From Chitinimonas_A lacunae (GTDB lineage: Bacteria > Pseudomonadota > Gammaproteobacteria > Burkholderiales > Chitinimonadaceae): DNA of 64,000 nt. The translations under genes and the position numbers were made by a program. The stretch spans positions 3,906,001 through 3,970,000 of the forward strand of contig NZ_JBHSBU010000001.1 of the NCBI RefSeq assembly GCF_042650885.1, written 5' to 3'. Positions 8,268-17,203 of the stretch are shown one piece after another. Within the stretch, counting starts at the first letter, position 1; each line of letters starts with the position of its first letter. A model generated the notes under the pieces. That model was not told where the DNA came from. It made no database searches and saw only the letters and a list, made by a program, of their open reading frames with translations.

Positions 8268-9314
8268 ATGTTTATGCAGGCCGATCAGTGGCTCGATGTC
8301 ATGCTGGCGCGTTTCTATCAGTTCGTGCATGGCTACGAACAGGACAATTTCGATCACGAACGCTACGCCGGCGAAGACCCGGGCAATTTCGCCCTGAGCC
8401 GGCATGTGCATTATCTGAAATTCTTTATGGCCAACTACGCGCAGCTGTTTCAGACCCGTGCGCTGCTGGCTGACGAGGCGTCAAGGGAATGGCTCGATAA
8501 GCTGATCCTGTACCGCTTGCTGGGTCATCACCATATCCGCCTGCTCGACGATGCCCCGGCGCAATGGGCGATCCGCGAACAGGTCAAGGGCTATCTGGTC
8601 AGCGAGCGCGAGGAGAAGGGGCTACTGGGGCAACTGGGCAATTACGAGGTGCCGGTCGATGATCGACTGATCCGCTTTGCCGGTTGGTCGTGCAATGTGG
8701 CCTGGGCCTTCTTTATCCGCCAGTACTATTTCGAACGCGACGGCGTGGTGATCAAGCCCGAAGCGGGCGACCATATCATCGACGCCGGCGCCTGCTTCGG
8801 CGACACCGCCCTGGCCTTTGCCGCCTCAGCCGGGCCGTCGGGCCGGATCTACAGCTTCGATATGCTGCCGGCCCATTGCCGCATCCTGCGCGAGAATATC
8901 GCCAACAACCCCGATATCGGCGCCAGCATCACCGTGCTGCCGTATGGGGTGTCCGACGAAGACAAGAATATCGATCTGGTGCTCGATCAGGGCAACGCCA
9001 TCAATCCGGGTGCCCGGCTCAATACCGATAGCTTCCCGATCCGTCGTATCGATTCGCTGGCCGACGAGAAGGTGATCGAGCGGGTCGACTTTATCAAGAT
9101 GGATATCGAAGGCTCGGAGCTGGCTGCCTTGCGCGGCGCCGAACAGACCCTGCGCCGCTGGCGGCCCAAGCTGGCGATTTCGATCTACCACGATACCACC
9201 GACTATATCTCGATTCCGCAATACCTGGCGTCGCTCGACCTGGGCTACCGCTTCTACCTCGACCACTACACCATCCATCAAGAAGAAACGGTGCTGTACG
9301 CTACGGCCCGCTGA
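8268..9314 (+). CDS. FkbM-family SAM-dependent methyltransferase
   Basis: A 348-residue protein. The C-terminal ~200 residues form a Rossmann methyltransferase: SAM motif I is 'IIDAGACFGDTALAFA'. The FkbM-family block reads 'FIKMDIEGSELAALRGAEQ' and is followed by 'RRWRPKLAISIYH'. The N-terminal ~120 residues have no domain I recognise. FkbM enzymes O-methylate hydroxyl groups of sugars or polyketides; no glycan or antibiotic cluster surrounds this gene, so its substrate is open. GGAAGAAAAGT precedes the ATG. It converges on gltD, with hairpins between the two. Confidence 0.9.
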   Translation: MFMQADQWLDVMLARFYQFVHGYEQDNFDHERYAGEDPGNFALSRHVHYLKFFMANYAQLFQTRALLADEASREWLDKLILYRLLGHHHIRLLDDAPAQWAIREQVKGYLVSEREEKGLLGQLGNYEVPVDDRLIRFAGWSCNVAWAFFIRQYYFERDGVVIKPEAGDHIIDAGACFGDTALAFAASAGPSGRIYSFDMLPAHCRILRENIANNPDIGASITVLPYGVSDEDKNIDLVLDQGNAINPGARLNTDSFPIRRIDSLADEKVIERVDFIKMDIEGSELAALRGAEQTLRRWRPKLAISIYHDTTDYISIPQYLASLDLGYRFYLDHYTIHQEETVLYATAR

Positions 9315-9324
9315 AGCCGGGCCA

Positions 9325-9353
9325 GGACGCCAGGTTGTGCACGCTTGGCGTCC
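9325..9353 (+). terminator. Hairpin after the FkbM gene
   Basis: A perfect 8-bp stem GGACGCCA / TGGCGTCC encloses a 13-base loop, 11 bases past the FkbM stop codon. No T-run follows, so it may be a weak or Rho-assisted terminator. Confidence 0.4.
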
Positions 9354-9470
9354 GATACTGCCTGTGGTCCTGGATTTCGCTGGGATTCGTCCGCGACGGA
9401 CTGCCAGTCAACCTGTGACTCGGCCTGCAAGTTGGACAGTCCGGACACAAGATTGCAGGCTTCGTCATAC

Positions 9471-9502
9471 CACCGGCCCGCCCCAGGCGGGCCGGGCCGG
9501 TG
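9471..9502 (-). terminator. GC-rich hairpin downstream of gltD
   Basis: On the minus strand a very stable palindrome (CACCGGCCCG... paired with ...CGGGCCGGTG, with register alternatives) begins a few bases past the gltD stop. No U-tract follows. It probably stabilises or ends the gltBD transcript. Confidence 0.4.
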
Positions 9503-9508
9503 CCTTGC

Positions 9509-10921
9509 TCACCAGACGCCTAGATATCCCAGAATCCCTTCGGCCGCCTGGCGGCCTTCGAACACGGCCCGCACCACCAGGTCGGCGCCGCGCACCTGGT
9601 CGCCGCCGGCGAAGACCTTGGGGTGGCCGGTCTGATGCTTGAAGGTCTGACCGGCCGGCGCGAGCGTGCGGCCGCGTTCGTCGCTGCGGATGCCGTGCTG
9701 CTCGAACCAGGCGGCCGGGCTTGCCTGGAAACCGAAAGCGATGATCACCTGATCGCAGTCGAGAATCTGTTCCGAACCCGGGATCAGCTCAGGGCTGCGT
9801 CGGCCTTTGGCGTCGGGCTCGCCAAGCCGGGTTTCGACCAGTTTGACCCCGAGCGAACTGCCGCGCGAGATGATCTCGACCGGCTGGCGGTTCCACAGGA
9901 ATTCCACCCCTTCTTCACGCGCATTGGCCACTTCGCGCTTGGAGCCCGGCATATTGGCCTCGTCGCGCCGATAGGCACAGACCACGCTGGCCGCACCCTG
10001 GCGGATCGCAGTGCGGTTGCAGTCCATCGCGGTATCGCCGCCGCCCAGCACGACGACGCGGCGGCCAGCCATATCCATCAGGGTTTCGCCTTCGGGCAAG
10101 GTGTGCATCCGGTGACGGATATTGTTGACCAGGTAGGGCAGGGCCTCGATCACCCCGGGCAGTTGTTCGCCCGGAAAGCCGCCCTTGAGGTACTGGTAGG
10201 CGCCCATGCCCATAAAGACCGCGTCGTAGTCGGCCAGCAGCGCTTCGAATTCGATATCGCGGCCGATTTCGGTATTGAGGCGGAATTCCACCCCCATCTC
10301 TTCGAGTATGGCGCGGCGGCGCCGTACCACGTCCTTTTCGAGCTTGAATTCGGGAATCCCGAAGGTCAGCAGACCGCCGATTTCCTCGTAGCGGTCGAAC
10401 ACCACCGGCGTCACGCCGTTGCGTACCAGCACGTCGGCGCAAGCAAGGCCAGCGGGGCCGGCGCCGATCACCGCGACGCGGCGGCCGGTCGGCACCACTT
10501 CGCTCATATCGGGCCGCCAGCCGGCCTTATAGGCTTCGTCGGTGATGTATTTCTCGATCGAACCGATGGTGACGGCGCCAAAACCGCCCTGGTTCAGGGT
10601 GCAGGCGCCTTCGCACAGCCGGTCCTGCGGACAGACCCGACCGCAGATTTCCGGCAGGGAATTGGTCTTGTGGCTCATCTCGGCCGCTTCGAACAGGCGG
10701 CCTTCGCGCACCAGCTTGAGCCAGTTGGGAATGTAGTTGTGGACCGGACATTCCCACTCGCAGTAAGGGTTGCCGCAGTCAAGGCAGCGCGACGATTGAT
10801 CGGCCGCTTCATGACGGCCGAGCTGGGCGTAGATCTCGATAAATTTGCGCCGCCGCAGCGTGGCGTCGAACTTGGCACCGGGGTCGCGCGGCAGGTTCAG
10901 GAACTGGAATACGTCGCCCAT
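9509..10921 (-). CDS. gltD: Glutamate synthase [NADPH] small subunit
   Basis: A 470-residue flavoprotein that passes electrons from NADPH to the large subunit for reductive conversion of 2-oxoglutarate plus glutamine to two glutamates. The N-terminal cysteine clusters 'CLDCGNPYCEWECP' and 'CGRVCPQDRLCEGAC' hold the 4Fe-4S centres. FAD- and NADPH-binding motifs are 'VAVIGAGPAGLACAD' and 'VVVLGGGDTAMDC'. A frame extends to 10972, but ATG 10921 has a GAGG ribosome site and gives the usual MGDVFQFL start. It lies 81 bp downstream of gltB on the same strand, forming an operon. Confidence 0.97.
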   Translation of the reverse strand: MGDVFQFLNLPRDPGAKFDATLRRRKFIEIYAQLGRHEAADQSSRCLDCGNPYCEWECPVHNYIPNWLKLVREGRLFEAAEMSHKTNSLPEICGRVCPQDRLCEGACTLNQGGFGAVTIGSIEKYITDEAYKAGWRPDMSEVVPTGRRVAVIGAGPAGLACADVLVRNGVTPVVFDRYEEIGGLLTFGIPEFKLEKDVVRRRRAILEEMGVEFRLNTEIGRDIEFEALLADYDAVFMGMGAYQYLKGGFPGEQLPGVIEALPYLVNNIRHRMHTLPEGETLMDMAGRRVVVLGGGDTAMDCNRTAIRQGAASVVCAYRRDEANMPGSKREVANAREEGVEFLWNRQPVEIISRGSSLGVKLVETRLGEPDAKGRRSPELIPGSEQILDCDQVIIAFGFQASPAAWFEQHGIRSDERGRTLAPAGQTFKHQTGHPKVFAGGDQVRGADLVVRAVFEGRQAAEGILGYLGVW

Positions 10922-11002
10922 GGGGCACCTCTTCTCGATAACGGCGCCGCCGCGACAGGCGCGACGGCGCAAATGGCTGGAAGGGAGCGCAGCTCCCGGC
11001 GC

Positions 11003-14000
11003 TTAGTCCTTCAGCAGGCTGTCTAGCCGTGCGGCCTTGGGTTTGACCAGCCAGAAGTAATCGACGTAGTCGTCGAAGTCTTCCAGGATCTGGGCGCCGA
11101 TCACCGAATGGGTCAGGGTGGTATGGCGCTCGATCTGCTCGCGCAGGAAGGCGCGGTACTGGCCCATGGCCTCGCCATTGATCAGGTGGATATCGATCAG
11201 CTCGTTGTTGTAGCGGTAGGCAAAGCGCTCGTCGCGGTCATAGACCAGGGCAAAGCCGCCCGTCATCCCGGCGCCGAAGTTATGGCCGGTGGCGCCCAGC
11301 ACGATCACGCAGCCGCCGGTCATGTATTCGCAGCCGTGGTCGCCCATCCCCTCCACCACCGCCAGCGCCCCCGAGTTACGCACGGCAAAGCGCTCGCCCG
11401 CCAGGCCCGAGGCGTACAGCTCGCCGCCGGTGGCGCCGTAGAGGCAGGTATTGCCGATGATCGCGGCCTCGTGCGGTTCGTACATCACGTCGCGCGGCGG
11501 ATAGATCACCAGGCGACCACCGGCCATGCCCTTGCCGACATAGTCGTTGGCGTCGCCTTCGAGCGTCAGATGCAGGCCCGGTGCGTTCCACACACCCAGG
11601 CTCTGGCCGGCGCTGCCGCGCAGGCGGATATCGAGACAGCCTTCAGGCAGCCCTTCCGCGCCATGCTGGCGGGCGATCTCGCCCGAGAGGCGGGCGCCGA
11701 TCGAGCGGTTGACGTTGCGGATCGTGTAGTCGAGCGTGGTCGGCGATTTGGTGCGAATGGCGAACGCGGCGTCCTTGACCATTCTCTCGGCCAGTTCGCC
11801 CTTGTCGAACGAAGGGTTGGACGGCTGCACACAATAGCGCGGCTCGCTGTCGGGAATATCGCCCTGACTCAGCAGCACATCGAGCCGCAGGCGGCCCTGA
11901 CGTTCGCTATGGCCGGGCAGCAGCTCCAGCAGCTCGGTGCGGCCGATCAGTTCTTCCATGCTGCGCACGCCAAGCCTGGCCATCCACTCGCGTGTCTCGC
12001 GCGCGATAAAGGTGAAGTAGTTCACCACCATATCGGGCAAGCCGGTGAAGTACTTGGAGCGCAGTTTGATTTCCTGGGTGGCCACCCCGGTCGCGCAATT
12101 GTTGAGATGGCAGATCCGCAGATACTTGCAGCCCAGCGCCACCATCGGTCCGGTGCCGAAACCGAAGCTCTCGGCGCCCATGATGGCCGCCTTGACCACA
12201 TCGAGACCGGTCTTGAGGCCGCCGTCGGTCTGCACCCTGACCCGGCCGCGCAGGCCATTGGCGCGCAGCACCTGCTGGGCCTCGGTCAGGCCGAGTTCCC
12301 ACGGCGTGCCGGCGTATTTGACCGAAGTGATCGGCGAGGCGCCCGTGCCGCCGTCGTAGCCCGAGATGGTGATCAGATCGGCATAGGCCTTGACCACCCC
12401 GGCCGCGACGGTACCGACGCCCGGTTCGGCCACCAGCTTGACCGAGACCAGCGCCTGCGGATTGACCTGCTTCAGGTCGAAGATCAACTGGGCCAGGTCT
12501 TCGATTGAATAGATATCGTGGTGCGGCGGCGGCGAGATCAGGCTGATGCCCGGTTTGGCGCAGCGCAGCCGGGCAATCAGCGGCGACACCTTGTCGCCGG
12601 GCAACTGACCACCTTCGCCGGGCTTGGCGCCTTGTGCCACCTTGATCTGCAATACCTCGGCATTGACCAGATAGTGCGGCGTGACACCAAAGCGGCCCGA
12701 AGCGACCTGCTTGATCTTGGACATCCGCGCCGTGCCGTAGCGGGCCGGGTCTTCGCCGCCTTCGCCCGAATTGGAGCGGCCGCCCAGCCGGTTCATCCCT
12801 TCGGCCAGCGCTTCATGGGCCTCGGGGCTCAGCGCGCCCAGCGACATGCCGGCCGAGTCGAACCGCTTGACCAGCGCTTCGACCGGTTCGACTTCCTCGA
12901 GCGAGATGGCGCGGGCCGGGTCGAGCCGCAGACTCATCAGATCGCGCAGCATGGCCACCGGCCGCTGGTTGACCAGTTCGGCATAGGCCAGATATTCGCG
13001 ATAGTCGCCGTTCTGCACCGCCTTTTGCAGTTGCATCACCACATCGGGGTTGTAGGCGTGGTATTCCTCGCCAAACACATACTTGAGCAGGCCGCCCTGG
13101 GCGATCGGCCGCATCGGATTGAACGCGGCGCGGGCCAGGGCCTTCTGGTCGGCCTCGAAGTCGGCAAAGTCGGCGCCGCCGATGCGCGATACCGTCTCGG
13201 CCATGCATAGCTGCACCACCTCCTCGGCGATCCCCACCGCTTCGAACAACTGGGCGCCACGGTAGCTGGCGATGGTCGAAATCCCCATCTTGGACAGCAC
13301 CTTGAGCAGGCCCTTGTTGATGCCCTTGCGGTATTTGCTCATCGCTTCGGCCGGCTTCTCATCGACCAGCCCCTGACGCACCAGATCGGCGATGACCTGA
13401 TAGGCCAGATAGGGGTAGACCGCCGTGGCACCATAGCCGAGCAGGCAGGCGAACTGGTGCGGATCGCGCGCGGTGGCCGTTTCGATCAGGATATTGGTCT
13501 TGCAGCGCAGGCCCGCATCGATCAGTCCCTGATGGACCGCCCCGACCGCGAACAGGGCATGGATGGGCAGACGATCGCGGCCGATGGCGCGGTCGGACAG
13601 GATGGCGATCACCACCCCGTCGCGCGAGGCAGCCACCACCTGGTCGCGCAGGGCCGTCAGGGCGCCGTGCAGGTCGGTGACGGCCGGGTCATAGCACAGA
13701 TCGAAAGTCTGGGCACGGAACGCAGCCTCGGGGTGATTGGCCAGAATCTTGAATTTCTCGTGGCTCAGCACCGGGCTGCGCACTTCGATCCGTTTGGCGT
13801 GGTCGGCGGTTTCTTCGAAGATGTTTTTCTCCGAGCCGAACACGGTATTGAGCGACATCACGATTGCTTCGCGGATCGGGTCGATCGGCGGGTTGGTCAC
13901 CTGGGCGAACTGCTGGCGCAGATAGTCGAACGGTGAGCGGACCTTGCCGCTCAGCACCGCCATCGGCGTGTCGTCGCCCATCGAACCGACCGCTTCCTGC

Positions 14001-15460
14001 CCCTCTTCGGCCAGTACGCGGATCACCTGATCGCGCTCTTCAAACGTGACCTGGAACAGCTTCTGGTATTCATTGAGCTGCTGCTTGTCGAACAGCGGCA
14101 TCGACGAGTCCTCGTCGAGGCTGAGTTCGAGATGGGTGGCGTACTGCTTGATCCAGCGCCGGTAGGGGTGGTGGCTCTTGAGTTTCTGGTCGATCTCGTG
14201 CGGCAGCAGCAACTGGCCCGATTGCAGGTCGACCGCGATGATCTGGCCGGGCCGTACCCGGCCTTTTTTCACCACATCCTCGGTCTTGTAGTTCCAGACC
14301 CCGACTTCGGACGAAATGGTCAGATGGCGGTCGCGGGTGAGCACATAGCGGGCCGGACGCAGGCCGTTGCGGTCGAGCATGCAGCCGGCGTAGCGGCCAT
14401 TGGTCAGCACGATGCCGGCCGGGCCGTCCCACGGCTCCATATGCATCGAGTTGTATTCGTAGAAAGCGCGCAGCTCCTTGTCGGTGCTGTCGACGTTCTG
14501 CCAGGCCGGCGGCACCAGCAGACGCAGCGCGCGGAAGAAGTCGATGCCGCCCATCAGCAGCCCTTCGAGCATATTGTCGAGGCTCATCGAGTCGGAGCCG
14601 TCGGTCTGCACGATCGGGCGGATATCGTTCATGTCGGGAATTAGCGGCGACGCCATGATGGCCTCGCGGGCGCGTGCCCACAGCCGGTTGCCCGAGATGG
14701 TGTTGATCTCGCCGTTATGGGCAAGGTAGCGGAACGGTTGCGCCAGTTTCCACTGCGGCCAGGTATTGGTGGAAAAGCGCTGGTGGAAGACGGCAAGGCT
14801 GGCGGTGAAGCGTTCGTCCTGGAGATCGGGGTAGAACACGGCCAGATTGTCGGGTGTCACCAGGCCCTTGTAGGACAGGGTATGCGCCGACAGCGTGGGG
14901 ACATAGAAGGCCGGATCGGCCGCGGCATTGGCTTTTTCGGCCAGGCGGCGGCCGATATAGAGACGGCGCTCGAAGGTGGCGGCGTCCATGCTGGCCGGGC
15001 AGTTGACGAAGATCTGGCCGATGCTGGGCAGGGTCTTCAGGGCGTATTCGCCGCAGGCGCGGGTGTCAACCGGGACGTTGCGTACTCCAGCGACTTCGAG
15101 CCCCTGTTCTTCGAGGGCTGCTTTGAGCTGCTGTAGCGACTGCTTGCCAGTTTCGAGGTCGGCGCTGTGGAACACCAGACCGGCGGCGTAATGGTCGGCC
15201 AGATCGAAGCCCTTTTCCTTGGCCACGGTGCGCAGAAAGCTGTCGGGCTTGCGGAACAGCAGGCCGCAGCCATCGCCCGATTTGCCGTCGGCGGCCACGG
15301 CGCCACGGTGGGTCAGATTGGCCAGCGAGGAAATGGCGGTTGAAACAAGCCAGTGTGAAGGCTTGTCGTCCATGTGCGCGATCAGGCCGAAGCCGCAGCT
15401 GTCCTGTTCGAAACGCGGGTGGTAGAGCGTGCCGTTGAGTCGGCGCTGTCTGTCTTCCAT
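11003..15460 (-). CDS. gltB: Glutamate synthase [NADPH] large subunit
   Basis: A full-length 1485-residue alpha subunit. The class II glutamine amidotransferase nucleophile is Cys22 ('DSCGFGLIAHM'), so a 21-residue propeptide is expected to be removed. The central domain, the FMN-binding synthase barrel ('GGEDPARYG', 'ISGYDGGTGASP'), the 3Fe-4S cysteines ('CKYLRICHLNNCATG') and the C-terminal beta-helix GXGXG domain ('GATGGELYASGLAGERFAVRNSG') are all present. It works with gltD to assimilate ammonium together with glutamine synthetase. The start at 15460 is the only one that keeps the Cys22 context. Confidence 0.98.
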   Translation of the reverse strand: MEDRQRRLNGTLYHPRFEQDSCGFGLIAHMDDKPSHWLVSTAISSLANLTHRGAVAADGKSGDGCGLLFRKPDSFLRTVAKEKGFDLADHYAAGLVFHSADLETGKQSLQQLKAALEEQGLEVAGVRNVPVDTRACGEYALKTLPSIGQIFVNCPASMDAATFERRLYIGRRLAEKANAAADPAFYVPTLSAHTLSYKGLVTPDNLAVFYPDLQDERFTASLAVFHQRFSTNTWPQWKLAQPFRYLAHNGEINTISGNRLWARAREAIMASPLIPDMNDIRPIVQTDGSDSMSLDNMLEGLLMGGIDFFRALRLLVPPAWQNVDSTDKELRAFYEYNSMHMEPWDGPAGIVLTNGRYAGCMLDRNGLRPARYVLTRDRHLTISSEVGVWNYKTEDVVKKGRVRPGQIIAVDLQSGQLLLPHEIDQKLKSHHPYRRWIKQYATHLELSLDEDSSMPLFDKQQLNEYQKLFQVTFEERDQVIRVLAEEGQEAVGSMGDDTPMAVLSGKVRSPFDYLRQQFAQVTNPPIDPIREAIVMSLNTVFGSEKNIFEETADHAKRIEVRSPVLSHEKFKILANHPEAAFRAQTFDLCYDPAVTDLHGALTALRDQVVAASRDGVVIAILSDRAIGRDRLPIHALFAVGAVHQGLIDAGLRCKTNILIETATARDPHQFACLLGYGATAVYPYLAYQVIADLVRQGLVDEKPAEAMSKYRKGINKGLLKVLSKMGISTIASYRGAQLFEAVGIAEEVVQLCMAETVSRIGGADFADFEADQKALARAAFNPMRPIAQGGLLKYVFGEEYHAYNPDVVMQLQKAVQNGDYREYLAYAELVNQRPVAMLRDLMSLRLDPARAISLEEVEPVEALVKRFDSAGMSLGALSPEAHEALAEGMNRLGGRSNSGEGGEDPARYGTARMSKIKQVASGRFGVTPHYLVNAEVLQIKVAQGAKPGEGGQLPGDKVSPLIARLRCAKPGISLISPPPHHDIYSIEDLAQLIFDLKQVNPQALVSVKLVAEPGVGTVAAGVVKAYADLITISGYDGGTGASPITSVKYAGTPWELGLTEAQQVLRANGLRGRVRVQTDGGLKTGLDVVKAAIMGAESFGFGTGPMVALGCKYLRICHLNNCATGVATQEIKLRSKYFTGLPDMVVNYFTFIARETREWMARLGVRSMEELIGRTELLELLPGHSERQGRLRLDVLLSQGDIPDSEPRYCVQPSNPSFDKGELAERMVKDAAFAIRTKSPTTLDYTIRNVNRSIGARLSGEIARQHGAEGLPEGCLDIRLRGSAGQSLGVWNAPGLHLTLEGDANDYVGKGMAGGRLVIYPPRDVMYEPHEAAIIGNTCLYGATGGELYASGLAGERFAVRNSGALAVVEGMGDHGCEYMTGGCVIVLGATGHNFGAGMTGGFALVYDRDERFAYRYNNELIDIHLINGEAMGQYRAFLREQIERHTTLTHSVIGAQILEDFDDYVDYFWLVKPKAARLDSLLKD

Positions 15461-15746
15461 TGCAACGTTACCCGTGTAGAACCGTGGCGCTGTCGCCGCA
15501 GACGACTGGCCACGTCATTTATTTATGGAGAAGCGGGGCGGCCAGCTGAACCGGACTCGGGTAACGCGGGGTGCGCGTAAGGGGGCCGGACCGGCGCGGG
15601 TGGCGCGTGGGTCCGGGGGCGGACGCCGCTCGGGTCTTGCCGCGTCGTTTGCCCTCGACCGGCCGATGCGCCGGTCATCGATTCGGGGTTCATGCCTGCC
15701 GAAAACAATGCCTGCTGCACCGCAAAGGTGCGAGCAGGCTTGATCG

Positions 15747-15776
15747 ATTCTAGCCGAGCGCTTTGCGGCCGTGCAA
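15747..15776 (-). promoter_or_regulatory. Candidate sigma-70 promoter for gltB
   Basis: On the minus strand TTGCAC (-35) and TAGAAT (-10) are separated by 18 bases. This would leave a leader of about 280 bases before the gltB start. It is pattern-based only. Confidence 0.38.
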
Positions 15777-15910
15777 TGGTTTTGTGCAATGCAAGAACCG
15801 TTTCAAATCAACGATTTACCATTTAACGACTGTTTGAAATTTGCAACAAGGAGACATGCTTTTATTTTGAAGCGACGTCGGCGGCGACTACCACGCGCTT
15901 CTTCCGTCAG

Positions 15911-15927
15911 GCGGAACAGCGTTCCGC
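15911..15927 (-). terminator. Hairpin after the binding-protein gene
   Basis: A 7-bp perfect stem GCGGAAC / GTTCCGC with a 3-base loop lies 9 bases past the stop of the minus-strand gene at 15937. No T-run follows. Confidence 0.35.
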
Positions 15928-15936
15928 AGAAACTGG

Positions 15937-16674
15937 CTAAGGGGTGGTAAAGCTGTCGAAGTAACTGGCTGCCCGCGGCGATTCACGCAGTTTCTTCAGG
16001 CCACGGTTGAACAGGGCCAGCAGGCGGCTCGACTCGGGATGGCGCTTAGGCAGGATCAGATGGTAGGACACCACGTTATAGGCACGCGGATGATGGGTGA
16101 TCCGCGCCACGTCTTCGGGCGGGAAGCCGCTACGCAGCACGGCATAGCCGACCTTGATATCGGACGGGAAAATATCGAAGCGCCCGGCCAGCAATTTGCG
16201 GAAGTTGTCGCTGTCGGTGTCGGCGCGCTGTACCTGGATACCGGGCAGTTTCTCGAATTCATAGGTGTAGCCGACGGTGCCGCCTATCTGGTAGTCGAGC
16301 AGGTCTTCAAAGCGCTTCCAGTCGAAGGTCGAGGTGCGCAGATGGAAAAACACCGAGCGGCCTTCAAAGATCGGATCGCTGAAGTGGAAGACCTCGCCCC
16401 GATCTTTCTCGAAGGTCCATACCACCGAGCCGTGATATTTGCCGCTCTCGGCCTCTAGATAGGCTCGGCGCCACGGACGAAATACATAACGCACTGTGAT
16501 GCCCTCCTGGGCAAAGGCTTCGCTGACCACCCGGGAGGCAATGCCATAGTGCGGCGCCTGCTCGGAGAGATAAGGTGGCCATTCACCATTGGTCAGGGTG
16601 ATCTCCTCGGCTACGGTGGCGGCGCTCCAGCAAAGGAACGGCAAACAGCACATCAGGCGGCAGAAGTTCATCAT
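15937..16674 (-). CDS. Orphan periplasmic binding protein (SBP_bac_3 family)
   Basis: A 245-residue secreted protein of the amino-acid-binding SBP_bac_3 (COG0834) class. A signal peptide (MMNFCRLMCCLPFLCWSAATVA) is followed by 'LTNGEWPPYLSEQAPHYGIASRVVSEAF', the usual first strand and helix, and 'YRPWRRAYLEAESG'-like sequence typical of the class. No permease or ATPase gene is near, and there is no kinase fused to it. The frame can start at 16707, but ATG 16674 gives the best signal peptide. Ligand and role are unknown. Three further genes of this type occur in the window (40486, 48013, 63032). Confidence 0.82.
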   Translation of the reverse strand: MMNFCRLMCCLPFLCWSAATVAEEITLTNGEWPPYLSEQAPHYGIASRVVSEAFAQEGITVRYVFRPWRRAYLEAESGKYHGSVVWTFEKDRGEVFHFSDPIFEGRSVFFHLRTSTFDWKRFEDLLDYQIGGTVGYTYEFEKLPGIQVQRADTDSDNFRKLLAGRFDIFPSDIKVGYAVLRSGFPPEDVARITHHPRAYNVVSYHLILPKRHPESSRLLALFNRGLKKLRESPRAASYFDSFTTP

Positions 16675-17203
16675 CGTGCGATCAGCGGTGGTGGTTCTTC
16701 TGAACATAGCAGTTGGCTGACGGGAAAGCGTTTATGCTGGCCGGACGGTGCAAGAAGTCGGTCAATTCCCTGTATTTTCAACTGTTTGGAAGGTGTTCTG
16801 GCTTGTCGGCTCAGGCGTCGATTCTGTGTCGGCAGCAGGGGAACCGCAGAGAGGGCTGAGACGGAGAAGGTGGGATGCCGCTGGGTGGCCGATGCAGTCT
16901 ATGGTTCGGTGAGAAGTAAAAAATAAAAATTCAGGAAGGATTTCTGCAAGATATACTGCGGTATATAAACATAAATAAACATTTATTGGCCTGGCTGCTT
17001 GGCCTTGCTCCACTTTGTCCATCCTCACCTCCAAGCCAACCTCCACGCTTCCGGGGGAAGGACAGAGTGGGTGCCCGGCGGCAAGCACCGACACTGTGCC
17101 GCCACTTGCTGGCGCATTGACGGAAAACTCGGCGTCGTAGTGGACTGGCCAAGGCAAGCCTGTGGATGCGTCATTGCTGCGGGGACCGCTTGGAGACAGG
17201 GCG
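16675..17203. other. Non-coding region with repeat copy C
   Basis: A 529-bp gap without a convincing gene. It separates the start of the binding protein from the end of the GGDEF-EAL gene. It holds the clearest copy of the A+T-rich repeat (16931-16987). The remaining short open frames are GC-rich, lack ribosome sites and overlap on both strands. Confidence 0.55.
16931..16987 (+). repeat. A+T-rich dispersed repeat, copy C (best-preserved)
   Basis: The island begins AGGAAGGATTTCTGCAAG, then has TATAC-TGCG-GTATA (a small perfect hairpin) and ends ATAAATAAACATT. By hand it matches copies H (32489) and I (34489) at roughly 67% without gaps over about 51 bp, which is why I treat these islands as a family. 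Confidence 0.62.

Larger units (their letters stand above)
15461..15936. other. Non-coding region upstream of gltB
   Basis: No gene was found in this 476-bp gap between gltB and a minus-strand binding-protein gene. It contains the candidate gltB promoter (15747-15776). It also has an inverted repeat TTTCAAA / TTTGAAA at 15801-15807 and 15833-15839, which could be an operator, and a hairpin at 15911-15927. Confidence 0.5.

Noticed and set aside
9623..11026. 467-codon open frame on the plus strand
   Set aside because: It is antisense to gltD, which is certain by its cysteine clusters and nucleotide-binding motifs.
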